Positions 1-13,600 of a stretch of DNA of 64,000 nt are shown here, piece by piece (position 1 is the first letter of the stretch; every line of letters starts with the position of its first letter). Both the position numbers and the translations under genes were made by a program. The DNA comes from Triangularia verruculosa (lineage: Eukaryota > Ascomycota > Sordariomycetes > Sordariales > Podosporaceae). The DNA lies in assembly GCA_033296885.1 (NCBI GenBank), contig MU863918.1, forward strand, positions 62,001 through 126,000, written 5' to 3'. The notes beneath the pieces were generated by a model, which searched no databases, was not told the DNA's origin, and saw nothing but the letters and a program-made list of their open reading frames with translations.

Positions 1-3000
1 TTGCGAGCCCGCCCCTTGCTTGACCACTAGCAGAGAAGCGGTGACGCAATATAGTGAAGCAAAGGACGATCGTACACCACGGGACCGGGAGGACAAAAAG
101 GGAGAAAATCCAACGTGGTGGAACCGAGAGGTGTGTTTACTTGGTTGTGGAAAGACTCTCTGTCAGGGCTGATTCAGCGGTTGGATATCGCTGATCACAA
201 GAGATTGCACTCAATGCGTCAATGCGTGGGGAGGTAGGAGGAGTGAACGACTTTTCCCGCTTGGGAAAGTTGGTGATGCTTCCCAGGCCCTCGTCATGGA
301 GGTGCGGGTGGGTTACGTAGGAGGAACTATTGAGCGCCTGCGTCCGCGTTAATCTCTGCCTCCCCTACAATCGTTAATGCTTGCCAAAAGATTGAATGCG
401 GTGTGTTTAAGGTCGGCAAGGAAACATGCACGCCAAGCCATCCCTGCAGATGTGGGAAATGTCCGCTTGGGACAGCCAAGAGTCCGGAAAGCTGCAGCGG
501 AGAATTGATCTTTTGCTTTCATGTTCCTTCAGTGCTGCCTGAAGCTCAGGAGCTCTGGCCTAGAGTCCATGAGCTGATGGGGATGAGTGGAGACCAGAGG
601 CTTGAACGGCAGAGCTAGGATCCGTATCCGTAGGGTAGGGAAGATGGGATGATGAGTGGGATGGGTGTTCATGTTGACCCTGGACTTGTCTCGGGAGCTT
701 GACCCTGGCCCGCAGCGGCAAGCCCGATCCGGGGTAACGACTCCACCTCGAAGACCTCTTCCATCCCGGCCCGAGTCAAACGCTGATCAGGAGCCTCGGA
801 AGCCAGGCCGAGCGGCGACGTGGTGTAACAAACTGCTCGCGAAAGGATTTGTAGCACGGGTGAGCACAGAATATGTTTTGTTTATGCTTGCGTTGTTCGG
901 CTATCTCGTAGCGAGCTGTGATCCTGTTCCCGTGTTAAGAGAAGGTGGAATATCGTCCGATCTTGTGGTGTCACGTCAGCCTCGTTCAGCCCAGCTACAA
1001 GGGTTGGACTCACCTAGTAAAGTCGCATGAAACTGTCTTGCGAACTCATTAACCTTCGGGGTCCACCAGTTCTTCGTGGCCTTGTCCGACTGATCTCGAG
1101 CCGGGGTCGGTGGTATCCACGAGGGGGTGAATGATCAAAAATGCTGGACGTTGGCCCACAAGGACAGACTTGGTGTCGTCTATTTTTGGTGGATTATGAC
1201 GAACAGCAGAGGTGCGCTAAAAATTAAACACCATGGAGAATTAGGGCACGATCTCCAGTGCGCGCCTTCCCTGCCAGGGACCCGACCTTCCATTGAATCG
1301 GCAATGTCGAGAAGCACCATCAAGCCAAATAAAAATAAAAATTAAAACCATACACAACACACAAAAGCTATGGCCCGCAAACATGGAGATGTACGGCGAT
1401 CGACCAGAAGCGAGCACTCCTTTGATCAGAGCCGTGATCAGGCCTCTCATGGCCGCCTGAACCTGTCCAGACGGGTCATGATGCTGCCGACGTCAAGGCT
1501 CCTTAGAATGTTCGAATCTTCCACGGCCCCGGAGCCCCCGAGCCCCAATTCGAAGCTAGAAGGCTACTGCAGGATTCTAGAAACCCGAGATCATGTTAAT
1601 CTTGTCTTTTGTGGGAGCATAAGAGAGCCTTTAATTGCAAGGTTCGGTTGAAACACGTTTCCTTCATGCGTTGCTTGGCCAGAGCCTCCACCTTGCAACT
1701 CCTGACTGCCAAGCAACGCTGGCGTCGCGGTCGGCCGTCGCCTCCACTTTGAGTTGAGCGGCATCCCTTCTTTCTTGTTTCTGTCGCGGATTTGCCATTC
1801 TCTTCTTGTTCGCTGACGCGCTTTGCACAGTTGGCTGTGGATGACCAGGAACCCTCGCAGCATTGATATGCGCAATCTTGGGGGTCCCGAGATTAGCCTC
1901 TTCCAAGCTCTTTACCGCGCCCGCTGTCAAGACGGTTCTGCCCGTGGCCCAGCTCGATCACGCTTGTCACCGATAGAACGGCGCCCGCGGGAACCTGGCC
2001 GATTGGTAAAAAGCAACCTTGAGCTCAACAGTTCGTCCGCCTTTTCACCACCCCACCCTATCGTTGATGATCAGATGAACCGAACCTAGGTATGGCATCC
2101 TGGATATATCCGGGGCGTCTATAGCTTCGCGCACGTCCTCGTTATCGTCGTCGTTGCAGCATTGATCGCCGACAAGCTCGGCTTTGCTCCATCGAAGGGT
2201 TACAACGGGTATGTTTCTGCCGGCCGACTTCACGCGTGTCCTGATTTCTCTAGGACCAGGGTTGAAACCTTCTAGAATGCAGACTGCAGAACCGCCACCA
2301 CACAACACCCGCTCCCAAAGTGTCTCTGAGATTTATATCATCTCAAGTGAGATCGGTAGTGTGGGCCTTCTACATGGGTCTCGGAGTACAACGAACAGAC
2401 AGCTTTAGGGATCCGTATGAGCTGCTTATGTGGCCGTCGAACCGGCAGACGTCCTTCTGGTTGCCCTATGTCCGGTGTACCTTTGCCCCGATCTCTGACT
2501 GCGTCTGATATAGACCCCCCAGTCTATTAAGACCTCTTTTGGACAAGACTGGAGCCCACAACCAGAACCCAGCAGCTTCTCCGCTTGCTTCCCACACGGC
2601 ATTTTGCAACGCTCGGAGGAGTCATCAGCAAGGGACCGTGGTTCTCCTTGGTACCCGTCAGTACCTGGGCCACCCCAGCAAGCATCATCGCCAAGTACCT
2701 TCGCGACTTTTCCTGCAAGCACTTGCGCTCCAGCCTGGTCTCCATGGTGCTATCAAAACCCCTCAAGAATTTTCAGTTGGTCGGCTTGGGTATTCTGGCT
2801 GTTCCTTTGCCCAGTTCCTCCCCCCCCCCCCTTCCTCCCCTTTCCCTCCCAGTAGATCACCGACTACGAGGCGGTAGAGAGCAATATCGTTACCAAGTTT
2901 GGTTCCTAGGGCAAGTGCCGTTTCTGCAGTGGACTGAGGTCATTGAAGGACCTGGAATCACTTGTCGTCATGCCCGTCTCCGCCTGCATGGTAGGCCCTG

Positions 3001-4008
3001 TTTCAGATTTTAATTCTCCATTGAGCTGGATGTTTTGTATCTTTGCATTCGGTCTCCATCCCACGTCTCTCTTTGGCCATTTTGTTTTCTCAATTGCCCT
3101 CTTTGGGATGATCCGGCCAGGGTTATCAAGCTTGATAAATTATCCCCCCCCCATAGACCTGTCGGTCAGGCTAGCACTCATGCCCCCGTCGTTGCATCAT
3201 TAACTGCTGCCGGGGTGTGGTTTCTATATTCGGCAGCTAGACCATGGCATAAGATCCTCAAATTATGCTACCGTCATCGTTGGTCCAAGTAGCTCGGGCT
3301 CCACCGTAGCTCAGGAACGATCTCTTTTCTGGCACATTAAGAAATATCCAACAAATGCTTTAACACATGGACAAGGCAGCAGGCAGGCAGCGGGTAGTAC
3401 TAAACCCACGCCCTCCCTCTCACCTTGCTACATGGTACCGAATATCAGACGATATAATGCGAGCTATGCCCACTGCTGCTTGCTCCGGACTCTAGATTCG
3501 TGCCCATATCTTTTACAAAGCACCAACCCAGAGGAGGACCAAGCCTGGCGTCAACAAACCAATGCCCAAGCTAATCTGATATTATTATTTGACTGCAGCC
3601 AACAATTCACAGCCCGCAACGCTCAGCTTATCGTTTGCTAAAAGAGACGACAAACTAACATACGCATGTATACGCTATAGCCACAACGCAGTAAGCTACC
3701 AAGAGGAGGGCCCACCTGGCTACCATCATCGCTCGCCCAGTCGCAAGGGAACAACCCCCCAACACCAGCATTACCGACGCAGCCTATCACCGAGGTCTAT
3801 CTGAACAGTCCGCTCACCGACGACCACCACTGCCATATGCGCTCTGGTTTCATTCAAGCAACGAGCTCTCTTCACAACCGAGAGCAGCCGGGAACAAATC
3901 CCGGGATCGACAGCAATCATTCTGAGCGGGCACAAACGAGACCGCACACCCAACTCTCCGCCGACGAAGCCCCGCGGGGCCCAGTTTCCTCCAATTCTTT
4001 CCATTCAG
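1..4008. other. Intergenic; no supportable gene
   Basis: Only short open frames occur here, most without an ATG start and none with a recognisable domain. A long C-run lies near 2820-2833 and pyrimidine-rich tracts precede the downstream Myb gene. A spliced 5' exon of that gene probably lies in the last 600 bases, but I could not fix it. No tRNA-like promoter boxes were seen. Confidence 0.6.
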
Positions 4009-5097
4009 AATCCGGCGACCAGCCAGGGCGGTTCGCTCTGGCGGAACCCATGCATCGGAGGCACACTGGCGGGCAATTATCGTGTTGGACCGGATTACAA
4101 TGTCGACTACTCGTCACAGGAGCCGCATACGGCCGAGCAGAGCCAAGCTCCGCATCCTTATGATGCGCACCACCATCGAGGCTCGCTTCAGCACGCCGGG
4201 CCGTCGCCCCTCCATGAGCCGCCTCCCCATCAATCCCACCACGGCCTGCCGCAGCACTATCCTGCCACTCACCACCCTCATCCTCACCCGATCCTTACGG
4301 ATCCGTCGCACCTGGGAGGGCATCCGGGGGCGCGACATCTCGGCCACCCCGCCCATCCAGGGCCATCACACTACGGTGCCGGGCCTTCTCCCCATAACGT
4401 GGTGCCACCCCTCTACCCATCTCTAACTCCTACCCATGGAACTACTGCCGGCGTGAAGAGGCAACGGCCTGATGATCTCGATCTCTCGGTCCCTGGCATT
4501 TCGGAGCTCGAACAAAACGAGCTAAATTCTATGCAGCAGACGCCCCTAGGTGCTGCCTACGGCCCAGCATCGGCAGTTCCACCGACCCATCACCACCATC
4601 GACTGCCAGACACCGGGCCTCCAAGCAAGTTGATGCGGCGCGATGGGGAAAGCAGTGTTGGAGCTGGTGCTCCAAGTGTTGTTGGACAAGTTGGAATGCC
4701 AGCCCCAGCTCCACGACCGAGGGGTCCCAAGCTCAAATTTACACCGGAAGACGATCAGCTCCTGATTGACCTGAAAGAAAACAAAAGCCTGACATGGAAA
4801 CAAATCGCGGATTTCTTTCCAGGTCGGTCAAGCGGGACACTACAAGTGCGTTACTGCACAAAACTTAAAGCGAAGACAACGCAGTGGACGGATGAAACGG
4901 TCAGTACTTCTCATCACACAATGAATAGCCCACAGCATCAGGGAATGCTAACAATACTTTAGGACCAAAAACTCAAAACCGCCCTGCAGGACTACGAAAA
5001 CGAGAAGTGGCGCATTGTTGCCAACAAGGTCGGGACTGGCTTCACACCAGCTGCGTGCCGCGAGAGGGCAGCCCAACTATCCGGCGAAAACTTATAG
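4009..5097 (+). CDS. Myb/SANT-domain DNA-binding protein (5' end unresolved)
   Basis: Probable nuclear DNA-binding protein. The frame contains a His/Pro/Gly-rich low-complexity N-terminal region (about 4080-4440). A Myb/SANT repeat follows at about 4720-4890, with the spaced aromatic core (F..EDD..L..L......TW..IA..FPGRS...L..RY). After an intron comes a second, shorter SANT-like stretch (WR.VA..VG.GFTPAACRERA). The intron is 4900-4962: donor GTCAGT, branch TGCTAAC, acceptor TTTAG, phase 0. The stop is at 5095-5097. The frame is open back to a stop at 3802-3804 but has no in-frame ATG before 4529, so the true start must come from an upstream exon. A good acceptor (pyrimidine tract plus CAG ending at 4008) is used here as the left limit. 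Target sequence and function are unknown. Confidence 0.7.
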
Positions 5098-8000
5098 CAA
5101 TCAGCGTCTCCGCCAGAAGCTTCGGCTCCTGAAGGGGACACCACCGTTTACCCGTCACAACTTCAGTGACAGCATATATCACAGGCACAACATGCCGCAG
5201 TGACTCGCACCTGGCAAGTGATGGGTTTAAAAGACCCAGCTAAGCCTACAGAAACACGATATTCAGATTCCCGATGCTGAGCACAGAAACCCGGCTTGGC
5301 TGTACCTTCACAGACACTTGCTTATCTTTCTACCCCTCTCTGGCACCCACGTGCCCCTTGTTTCTTCTTTTTCTTCTTGGTGGATGGATTTATGGTTGGG
5401 GATGGGTTTGCTGTTTTGTTAGGAGGAGCGGCGCTAATATTTGAGATACCCCGAAACCGCTGAAATTCTACAATTCTGTTTTTCTTTTGTGGCATTCATT
5501 TTCTCGCTTTGCGCATTGGTTCGGTAATTTATATGATATAGACTCGGTCGGGTGGGCGGAAAGACACGATATACACGACAGAGGCGCGACTATTACGTCA
5601 GGCAACGTCAACGATCGGGCGATGATAAATGATAATCAGGATGGGAAAGGGACATGAGAGAGAAGAGGGGCGCAAGCTACGTCTGAGTATTACGGTCCCC
5701 TTGAGAGCCAGCGCTCTACACAAGATATCGCGGGTGATAGCTGGGTGAGAAGTTATTTTGGAGAGGAGATGGAGAAGCAAGGCATTCACTGGGTAGTATC
5801 TCACTGTTGGAAAGAGCGGCAGCGTACATACGACCAAACCACCGATTCCTATTCTGATCAGCTATAAGCCAGCTAAGGCACAAAATTTAGAATTCTTTTT
5901 AATAATTTATTGTCTCTATCTCCCCTCTGGCTGGTATAGGAAAAATTGGACATGTACAGCGATGACAAATTCGACGAACTGACAATGGGAGATGATGGGT
6001 TGCGACACCCTAGTCGCGAGAGCCGCTATATGCTCCGTGCGCTGTAACGGCTGCCAAGACAGCCTGGGCTGCCGGGATGTCTCGGGTGTCTGGTGACGTG
6101 AAAACCCACCAAACACGCACCCACCACTGCAAGATAATTCAGGATATTTGATTCAGGCACTGACACGGTGACACTTGAAAAGAAGCAAATGTATCGCCAT
6201 GTCCGGTCTGCTACTACTCTTGTTCCGCTAACATTTCGCTTTCTGAACCACAAAACCCCCAGCATCTGGAGATGAAGTCGGCTGTTGCGGCACACCCTGG
6301 TCACAGGGTTGTGGAAGTTGGCTCGATTTGGCCTGCGGGAGACCCCTGGCGACAAATCGAAATGGGTTTTTTGCGCTATTGAAGCCATACCACGCATGCC
6401 CAGTTTGAGTGTCGCCAAGTACGGATACGTCTTGGAGGGACTCGTCATATTATTTCAACGACCGTTCAAGCTGTCCTCTCTCGTCGTCTGGTCCCTTGGC
6501 ACCAGCATGTAGTATGCATGGTGTGCGGCAGCCATATAACTCTCCAGCTGAAACACTTGCCAACAGTCACGACATCACTCCTCGACCCTTGGCCGCTGAT
6601 TCGGTTTCTGCTTTTGGACGAGCCACAGAGCCACATAACTCGGGACTGGAGAGCACAAGGGTTGTTGGACGCTGACAGGTTCTTTGCAGCAGATGAGACC
6701 CCTGTTTCGGTAACACTCCGAGAAAAAGCTCCTTTGCGCTGCCGATGCACCCTTAACCCGCTCGAGTTTTGTCCTCAGCCAGCTACCTAACCCAATCAAC
6801 TCATGTCCTTGCATTCCCCGCCATTTTTCAGCCTCTTTCTTTCACGAAGGAGGCTTTTATGCTGCCATCAACAGCAAGGACGAAACAAGAGCTGTATGGT
6901 AATGTTCATGGCTCCAGAGACAATCATGCAACCAAGAGAGCGAGTGACACACAGCCTGGATTATGAACCAGTTGCTTTCCATCGATCCGAAGGCGAGATG
7001 GCTTAGTTTTCTGGTGCTTGGTTCGTGGCGGCTGCCAGACCGCCACTGCCTTGAAAAGTGCACTTGGTTAGTCAGGGGTCGGCAATGAACTCCACGGGCA
7101 ACGTTGAGTTGCTTCTATGTAACACGATGGCGCCAACGGCTCCATGCGTAACGGTTTCGCGGCTGTCACGTCGATCGTGCCGGACGCACACAAACGCGAG
7201 ATGCAAGCGACTGCTCATCAAGCTCCCAGATACCCGGCTTTGCCTGAACCGCCTGGGCGACGCGCGGTAGAAGGTACCGTCTAGCTTCGATATGTTTCTA
7301 GTATTTGGATGCCGTTGCGAAACACGCAACCGTTATCTCGTTATATGGTCCATCATCTTCTCAGCACGACACTATGTTGTAGCTCACACCAATCAACGAT
7401 CCGTAGCAATTCGGCTCTGGATGAGAGCATTCTAATCTGCTGCTCATCTCTTTCAACACCCATTCCCAGAATACCGCCGAGGAAGCCACAGTCAAAAGGA
7501 TGGTGGCCTCGCCCCCGTTGCGACAGCGGACGGGATTGGACCCAATCGGAGATTAAGTCCCAATATACGGTCTTATGCTTCTACGAAGTGCGTTCTTCTC
7601 AGTAAACGATTGGGAACGGAGACTGATGGTATCTGCAGACTCACTGAGCTACCGTATGTATCGATGGTACCTGCTGAAGTCAACCCTTATTTTCTGTCGG
7701 CTGTTGCTGCTTGACTCCAGAGAGGACGGCCTATCCGCTGACTTGGCAACCACATATGCGGCCATCAGGCCCGCGATATCACTTGTGTCTCGTATAAATT
7801 GCAACTTACTTCAACCGCACTTGAAAATGGCTGGCTAGACCACAAGCAAAACAGGAATCAACGTCAAAGCGCAGACATGCCAATACGTGGCTCTCACTCC
7901 ACCAACATCACGTCAGCCATGTCAGGATACTCGCAGTTTTCACCTATTTATCCGATAATGACGGGCAAGAGAGGGACTGCGAACTTCTGAGCGCCAAGAG

Positions 8001-10697
8001 TTTACCAGCTGGGCACTGGCAGACCTCAACCGATGACCGGGCTGAGCTTGGAGGTCAAGAACGACACAGCAGTCCAGAAAACTCGGACAACTCCAGGACA
8101 ACCGAGAAGAGGTGACTGCAGCTGGGATATTCGGGAGGCTGGAGGATCCGTTGCACGCGCGCTTTTTTGTCACTCTGTGGCAACAGTGGAGACGTGTTAT
8201 GCCTTCCTGGACCTGGGCTATATCAGGCCGCTATATTGCGGTATATCAAGAACCTTAAGACCGGAACAAGCCTAACGCCATGTTCAAACGGGAAGGGAAT
8301 GGGTACCGAGCGGGGGAATGGTGACAATCTCTCGCAGAAAAAGGCATTCCGACCAAAGCTTATCGGAGTTCGAAGAGGGTCTGTATCAGACCTCTCCCCC
8401 TCGCTGTACCTGATTGCGGAGACATCATGGTGGCCGGATACTAAGAGAATGCGGAGTCGGAACACTGCCATGCTATGCACGGCAACGGATCGATCGATGG
8501 TTCAACGAGGTGCTCTTGCCATTGAGTGCTACCCAACATCGAGAGCACGTATTCCCACGACAAAACAAGGCACAAAGGGCGGTGAGGTCAGAAGAGGGGA
8601 ACTGCACATGAAGGACCTCCTCGACGCCTCGTCTTCCCGTTTGAGAAGGAGGCTTTCGCAACGAGATTTCGTGTCCTGTGGCCATTGGACCATCTGGGTT
8701 CTAATGCTTTGGTCTGTGATGGGATTGCGCAGGCGCTCGCCGGGGGAAAGGAAGGACGAAAGGCTGACGAATCGCGAGGGCAGGGCACGCAGAGGGGAGG
8801 TACTCAATAAAAAACTTGCCTGGTAGTGTGAGAGGCCCGCCCGCTCAAGTCAAGGTTCCAAGTTGACTTCATCGACGAGGGGGGTACATCGCGGTACAAG
8901 CGTACGCGAGGCTTTCAAATCTCCGCTTTCGAAAAGGTACAAGCAGGACGTTCTGAGGAGCTTATCATGGGTACTTGTTGCTTGAGTCAATCGACATCTC
9001 GTACCCCGGTCTACCCGGGTTCCGCTACAAAGATGCGGTGAGTTACATCACCATTTGAACACACTGCAACGCATCTGGATTCCCCTTCAAATTACATCGT
9101 GCCAGGTTTTAAGTGGGAGTAGAGGCCGCAACGAGTTGATGTCAAGATCTTGGTACCCAGTGTTACAAGAGTGGGATTACCATATCTGGCCTTGCTTTCT
9201 CACAGAGCGATCTACCGCAGTCATTCTCCCATTTTCTGGATTTCCTCATACACTTTGCCTTTCAACCACCGGTGCAACCAAATACCTCCCTTGTCAGGAT
9301 CTTGGTAGAACCAGTACTATTGACCTTCATGATATTAGACAGGGTATGATATTATGGACGGAGTATGTTGTCAATACACCACTTCCGTACTGCAACATAG
9401 CGAGGTGAGGTATGAGTTGTATTCTAGTGTCTCATTATGTAGAGATTCATCGCTGAAGATCAAGGTTCAAACCTAAACCTAGCCTTTGCCTATTCGCGCG
9501 CTTGTGGTGATCTCCCATATCATCGTTTAGGTAGACTCGGGATCTATGCTTTGCATATGTCAAGATATCGTTTGCTATCGCGTTGCTTTCCGGGTTAGTT
9601 ACAGGCGAGGCCTGAGAGTTTGGACCTGAACGTACCACGGGACGGAGAGTTGGAATGGTGAGTTGCCAAAAGATAACTTTATCCAAACCGTGTAGTAGAG
9701 ATACAGTGACCTCAGAGAGACTCGATGTGCCGTTACGTCAAAGGCTGGAAAGAACAGCCAGCGGAGCGTTACGTTGACGGATAGATCCGTTTTGATAGCA
9801 TTGAGCAAAAAGGTGTTTCAGATGCAGTGCACAGACCTCTGGAATGGTTATAGGGACCTGTTTACTCTTTTTGGGACTGTTGGTTAGATGCTTTGGTAGT
9901 ATATTCCACCTTGTGCGAGGTTGTCATTCTAGGGGCCAAGTATACGATACTAGGGCGTGACCTAAAGTGTGAAATCGCAGTCCTTTTCGCAGATCATGCT
10001 TCCTTTGGTCACATTCAGGCTTGACGAGATCTAGCTTATGTCCTTCACGGTTCAAGCAAGCCACGGAGACGGACCCTCTGATCTCACTTGTGGAAGAGCA
10101 CCAGAAAGGGAACATTGAGAAGTTGAATGAGAGTACTTAACTCTTTGCCGAAGCAGCAACAGGCAAAGAGATTGCAAGCATATATCGCACTCGATATATG
10201 CAATGCTCGATGATGGTTTGCGGTTGATTTTGAAGTTGAGCAAGGATGTTGAACGTTGAGCTCATCCCCCTGAACCCTTGCAAAACTCCACTTTGGCCTC
10301 ACAGGGCTGAGTGAGGGTCTGGCCAAGGTGCAAGCAATTAAAGTCACATGATCACGTGGAGCTGCCACCTCGGCGAGCGCGACGGAGTGGATTCGATGCG
10401 TCATTCCTCAAAGGCGATTTCCAGGCAGGAGGCAAGGTTTGTTGCACAACGCCCGGCTCCGAGCAGCCTGCGAACAGCTGCCTACCGACTATCTAAGTTG
10501 CTCAACTGCTCCATTCAAAATTTGGCCGCCATTAGAATGGAAGCCGCACGCTGAAGTCACTCCATTTGAAACTCCGTTTCCTTCTTTGCGTGCCCCAGAA
10601 TTGAACGCGCAGAGCTCCTCGAAACTCGACCACTGCAGCGCTTTCTTGCCCACCAACTCTCGCTTTTTGCAACCTCTCCCCAAAACACAGCGCCGAA
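5098..10697. other. Intergenic, 5.6 kb, no supportable gene
   Basis: The first 500 bases are T-rich and are probably the 3' UTR of the Myb gene. Beyond that only scattered frames occur. The longest (8167-8826 plus, 6026-6448 minus) lack convincing starts, splice partners or domains. The last 200 bases before 10698 are pyrimidine-rich and are probably the rad26 promoter and leader. Confidence 0.55.
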
Positions 10698-13600
10698 ATG
10701 AGCCCCGAAGCAGAGAGCTCCGACGCAGTCGGTGATGCATCACAGCCACGCCCGCAAAGTGATAACCTCGACCAATCACCGGCCGATGCTCCTGGCAGTG
10801 CCGTTGAAACCACCATGGAGAACGTCGCTCCCAGCCTTGACGACGAAGCCTCTGCCATAGCTCACCTTACAGAGAATGTCCGCGACCAAGACGATCTCGA
10901 GCGTGACATCACCCTTCAAGCCAATGCAGCCATCATCGAAGCTGAGGACGCTAGGGACACGAAGCGCATTGAGAAAGCCCAGGTCCTAAAAGCGAGACTC
11001 GAAAATCAACGAAAGACCCAGCATGCGAAACTTAGCTCTGGCCACAACTCTCCTGCCAATCGACTCAAGATCCAGAAAGAGATCACTCGCCTTGATTCCG
11101 AAATCGAGATCTGCGAGCAGGACATCAAAGATTTTGAGGGCAGAATCCAAGCCAGACATCAAGAGGGGACGACCAATGTGCAGGCCAAGGGGGCTGGATT
11201 GGCTGGCGGGAGGCTGCCCAATGAGACTCAGAGGGAGTTCTTGATCAGAACGGGAAAGATCACGCCGTTTGCAACATTTGGCGGACCGAGGCCCGATGGG
11301 GTGGAAGGAGAACTTGCCGATGCGATTATTGAGGCAGAAGACGAGGCTGTGGCCGAGGAAATCGAGGAGCAATCTGCCAATGGACCGAGAAGCCATCAAA
11401 ATTTGAGAAGACCGGGGTTTTCAGAGGAGACAGACGTCAGTTCGATTGCCGAGTCCGAATTTTCGTTAAGGCCCAGGAAGAAGAGAAGAATGTTGCAAGA
11501 TGTTGAAGGGGTATCCGATGATGATTTTGGGCCGGAAGAACATGGGGAAAGAGATGAAGAAGAGGAGTCTATGGAGGACGACTATGACATGACCGATACA
11601 ACTCCGCAAAAGAAGAGGAAAAGAGGGAAAGCTGCTGCCGCTGCAGTGGATGGTGTTGGTAAGGACAAGGTCGACTTGAGCAATATTGACGATGGTGATG
11701 AGGTGGTGTATCAAGCTCGGTTGGAAGATTGGGTCAAACGAAGAAGCCGTGCAAGGCGAGCGCGGCAGCTGAAGCTGGGCCAGGAAGTCGAGAGTGAAAG
11801 AGATGGCGAGAAGGAGTGGTTCAAACCTTCACCTGATGAGCCGGACCATCAGTTTGATAATGGAATGAAACTTCCCGGGGACATATATCCATCGCTCTTC
11901 GATTACCAAAAGACTGGTGTCCAATGGCTTGCTGAGTTATATGCTCAGCAGGTTGGTGGCATTGTCGGTGATGAGATGGGACTCGGCAAGACAGTACAGC
12001 TCATTTCGTTTGTTGCGGCTCTGCATTACAGCAAGATGCTGAATAAACCAGTCATTGTGGTTGCGCCAGCTACTGTCCTTCGACAGTGGGTCAACGAGTT
12101 TCACCGCTGGTGGCCTCCTCTTCGAGTTTCTATCCTGCACTCCTCGGGCAGTGGCATGTTCAACGTCCGTGATGAGGGCAAGAGAGAAGACATCGAGGAT
12201 ACTTGGGACAAGAAAACTCCTGTTAAATCCAGCAGAGCAGCGAAGAAGATCGTTGACAGAGTGGTCAAGCACGGCCATGTTCTGGTAACCACGTATGCGG
12301 GTCTACAGACATACGGTGATGTTCTGATCCCTGTGGACTGGGGCTATGCTGTCCTGGACGAGGGCCACAAGATTCGCAACCCCAACACTGCGATTACGAT
12401 TTACTGCAAAGAACTCCGAACTCCCAACAGAGTCATCCTATCTGGTACTCCTATGCAGAACAATCTCACAGAGCTTTGGTCGCTCTTTGATTTTATCTTC
12501 CCCATGCGCCTCGGCACCCTGGTTTCGTTCCGGACCCAGTTCGAGGTTCCCATCAAACTCGGGGGTTACGCTAATGCGACAAATCTCCAGATCATGACGG
12601 CACAAAAATGCGCCGAAACTCTCAAGGAGACCATCAGTCCATATTTACTTCAGCGCCTCAAGGTGGACGTTGCCGCGGATCTGCCCAAGAAGAGCGAGCA
12701 GGTTCTCTTTTGCAAGCTGTCCAAGCCTCAGCGGGAAGCTTACGAGTTGTTTCTCAAGTCAGATGAGATGGCATCAATTCTCGACAGAAGCCGCCAGTCT
12801 CTCTATGGTATTGACATTCTTCGCAAAATTTGCAATCATCCAGATCTCTTGAACCCCCGTCTCAGAAACGAGCCTGGTTATCAATGGGGAAGTGTTGAGA
12901 AGTCGGGAAAAATGGCAGTGGTTCAATCTTTGCTGCCGATGTGGAAACGGCTTGGACACAAGACACTGCTCTTCTCACAGGGCACGCAAATGCTTGACAT
13001 CATTGAGGCGTTTGTGCGACGGCTGGATGGAGTGAGATATATCCGCATGGATGGCAAAACAGCCATCAAGCAGCGCCAAACTTTTGTGGATCAGTTCAAT
13101 AATGATCCGAGCCTTGACGTCTTCTTACTGACAACCAAGGTCGGTGGACTTGGTGTGAACTTGACAGGCGCGAACCGAGTCATCATCTTTGATCCTGACT
13201 GGAATCCATCTACGGATGTACAAGCACGGGAGAGGGCTTGGAGGTTGGGCCAGAAGAGAGAGGTAACGATCTACCGGCTGATGACTGCCGGCACGATTGA
13301 AGAGAAGATCTACCACCGCCAGATCTTCAAGCAATTCTTATCCAACAAGGTGCTGAAAGACCCCAAACAACAGACCAATTTTAACCTCAACGATTTGCAC
13401 GATCTTTTCAGTCTCAGCTCTTACGAGGATGGTGTGACAGAGACGAGCCAGTTATTCAAAGGAAGCGAGGCCAAGAATTTTATGAGATCTGGGCCGAAGG
13501 AGCTTCTTATACCTGGGCAGGAGAGAGCTGTGATCCATCCTCCTGTCAGGGAAGCGGCGTCTTCTACCAATGTTGCCTCTTCTGCGGTCAAGACTGAGCC

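Noticed and set aside
8167..8826. Open frame of 219 codons on the plus strand
   Set aside because: It begins with TTG, has no domain and reads as basic low-information sequence; most likely chance.
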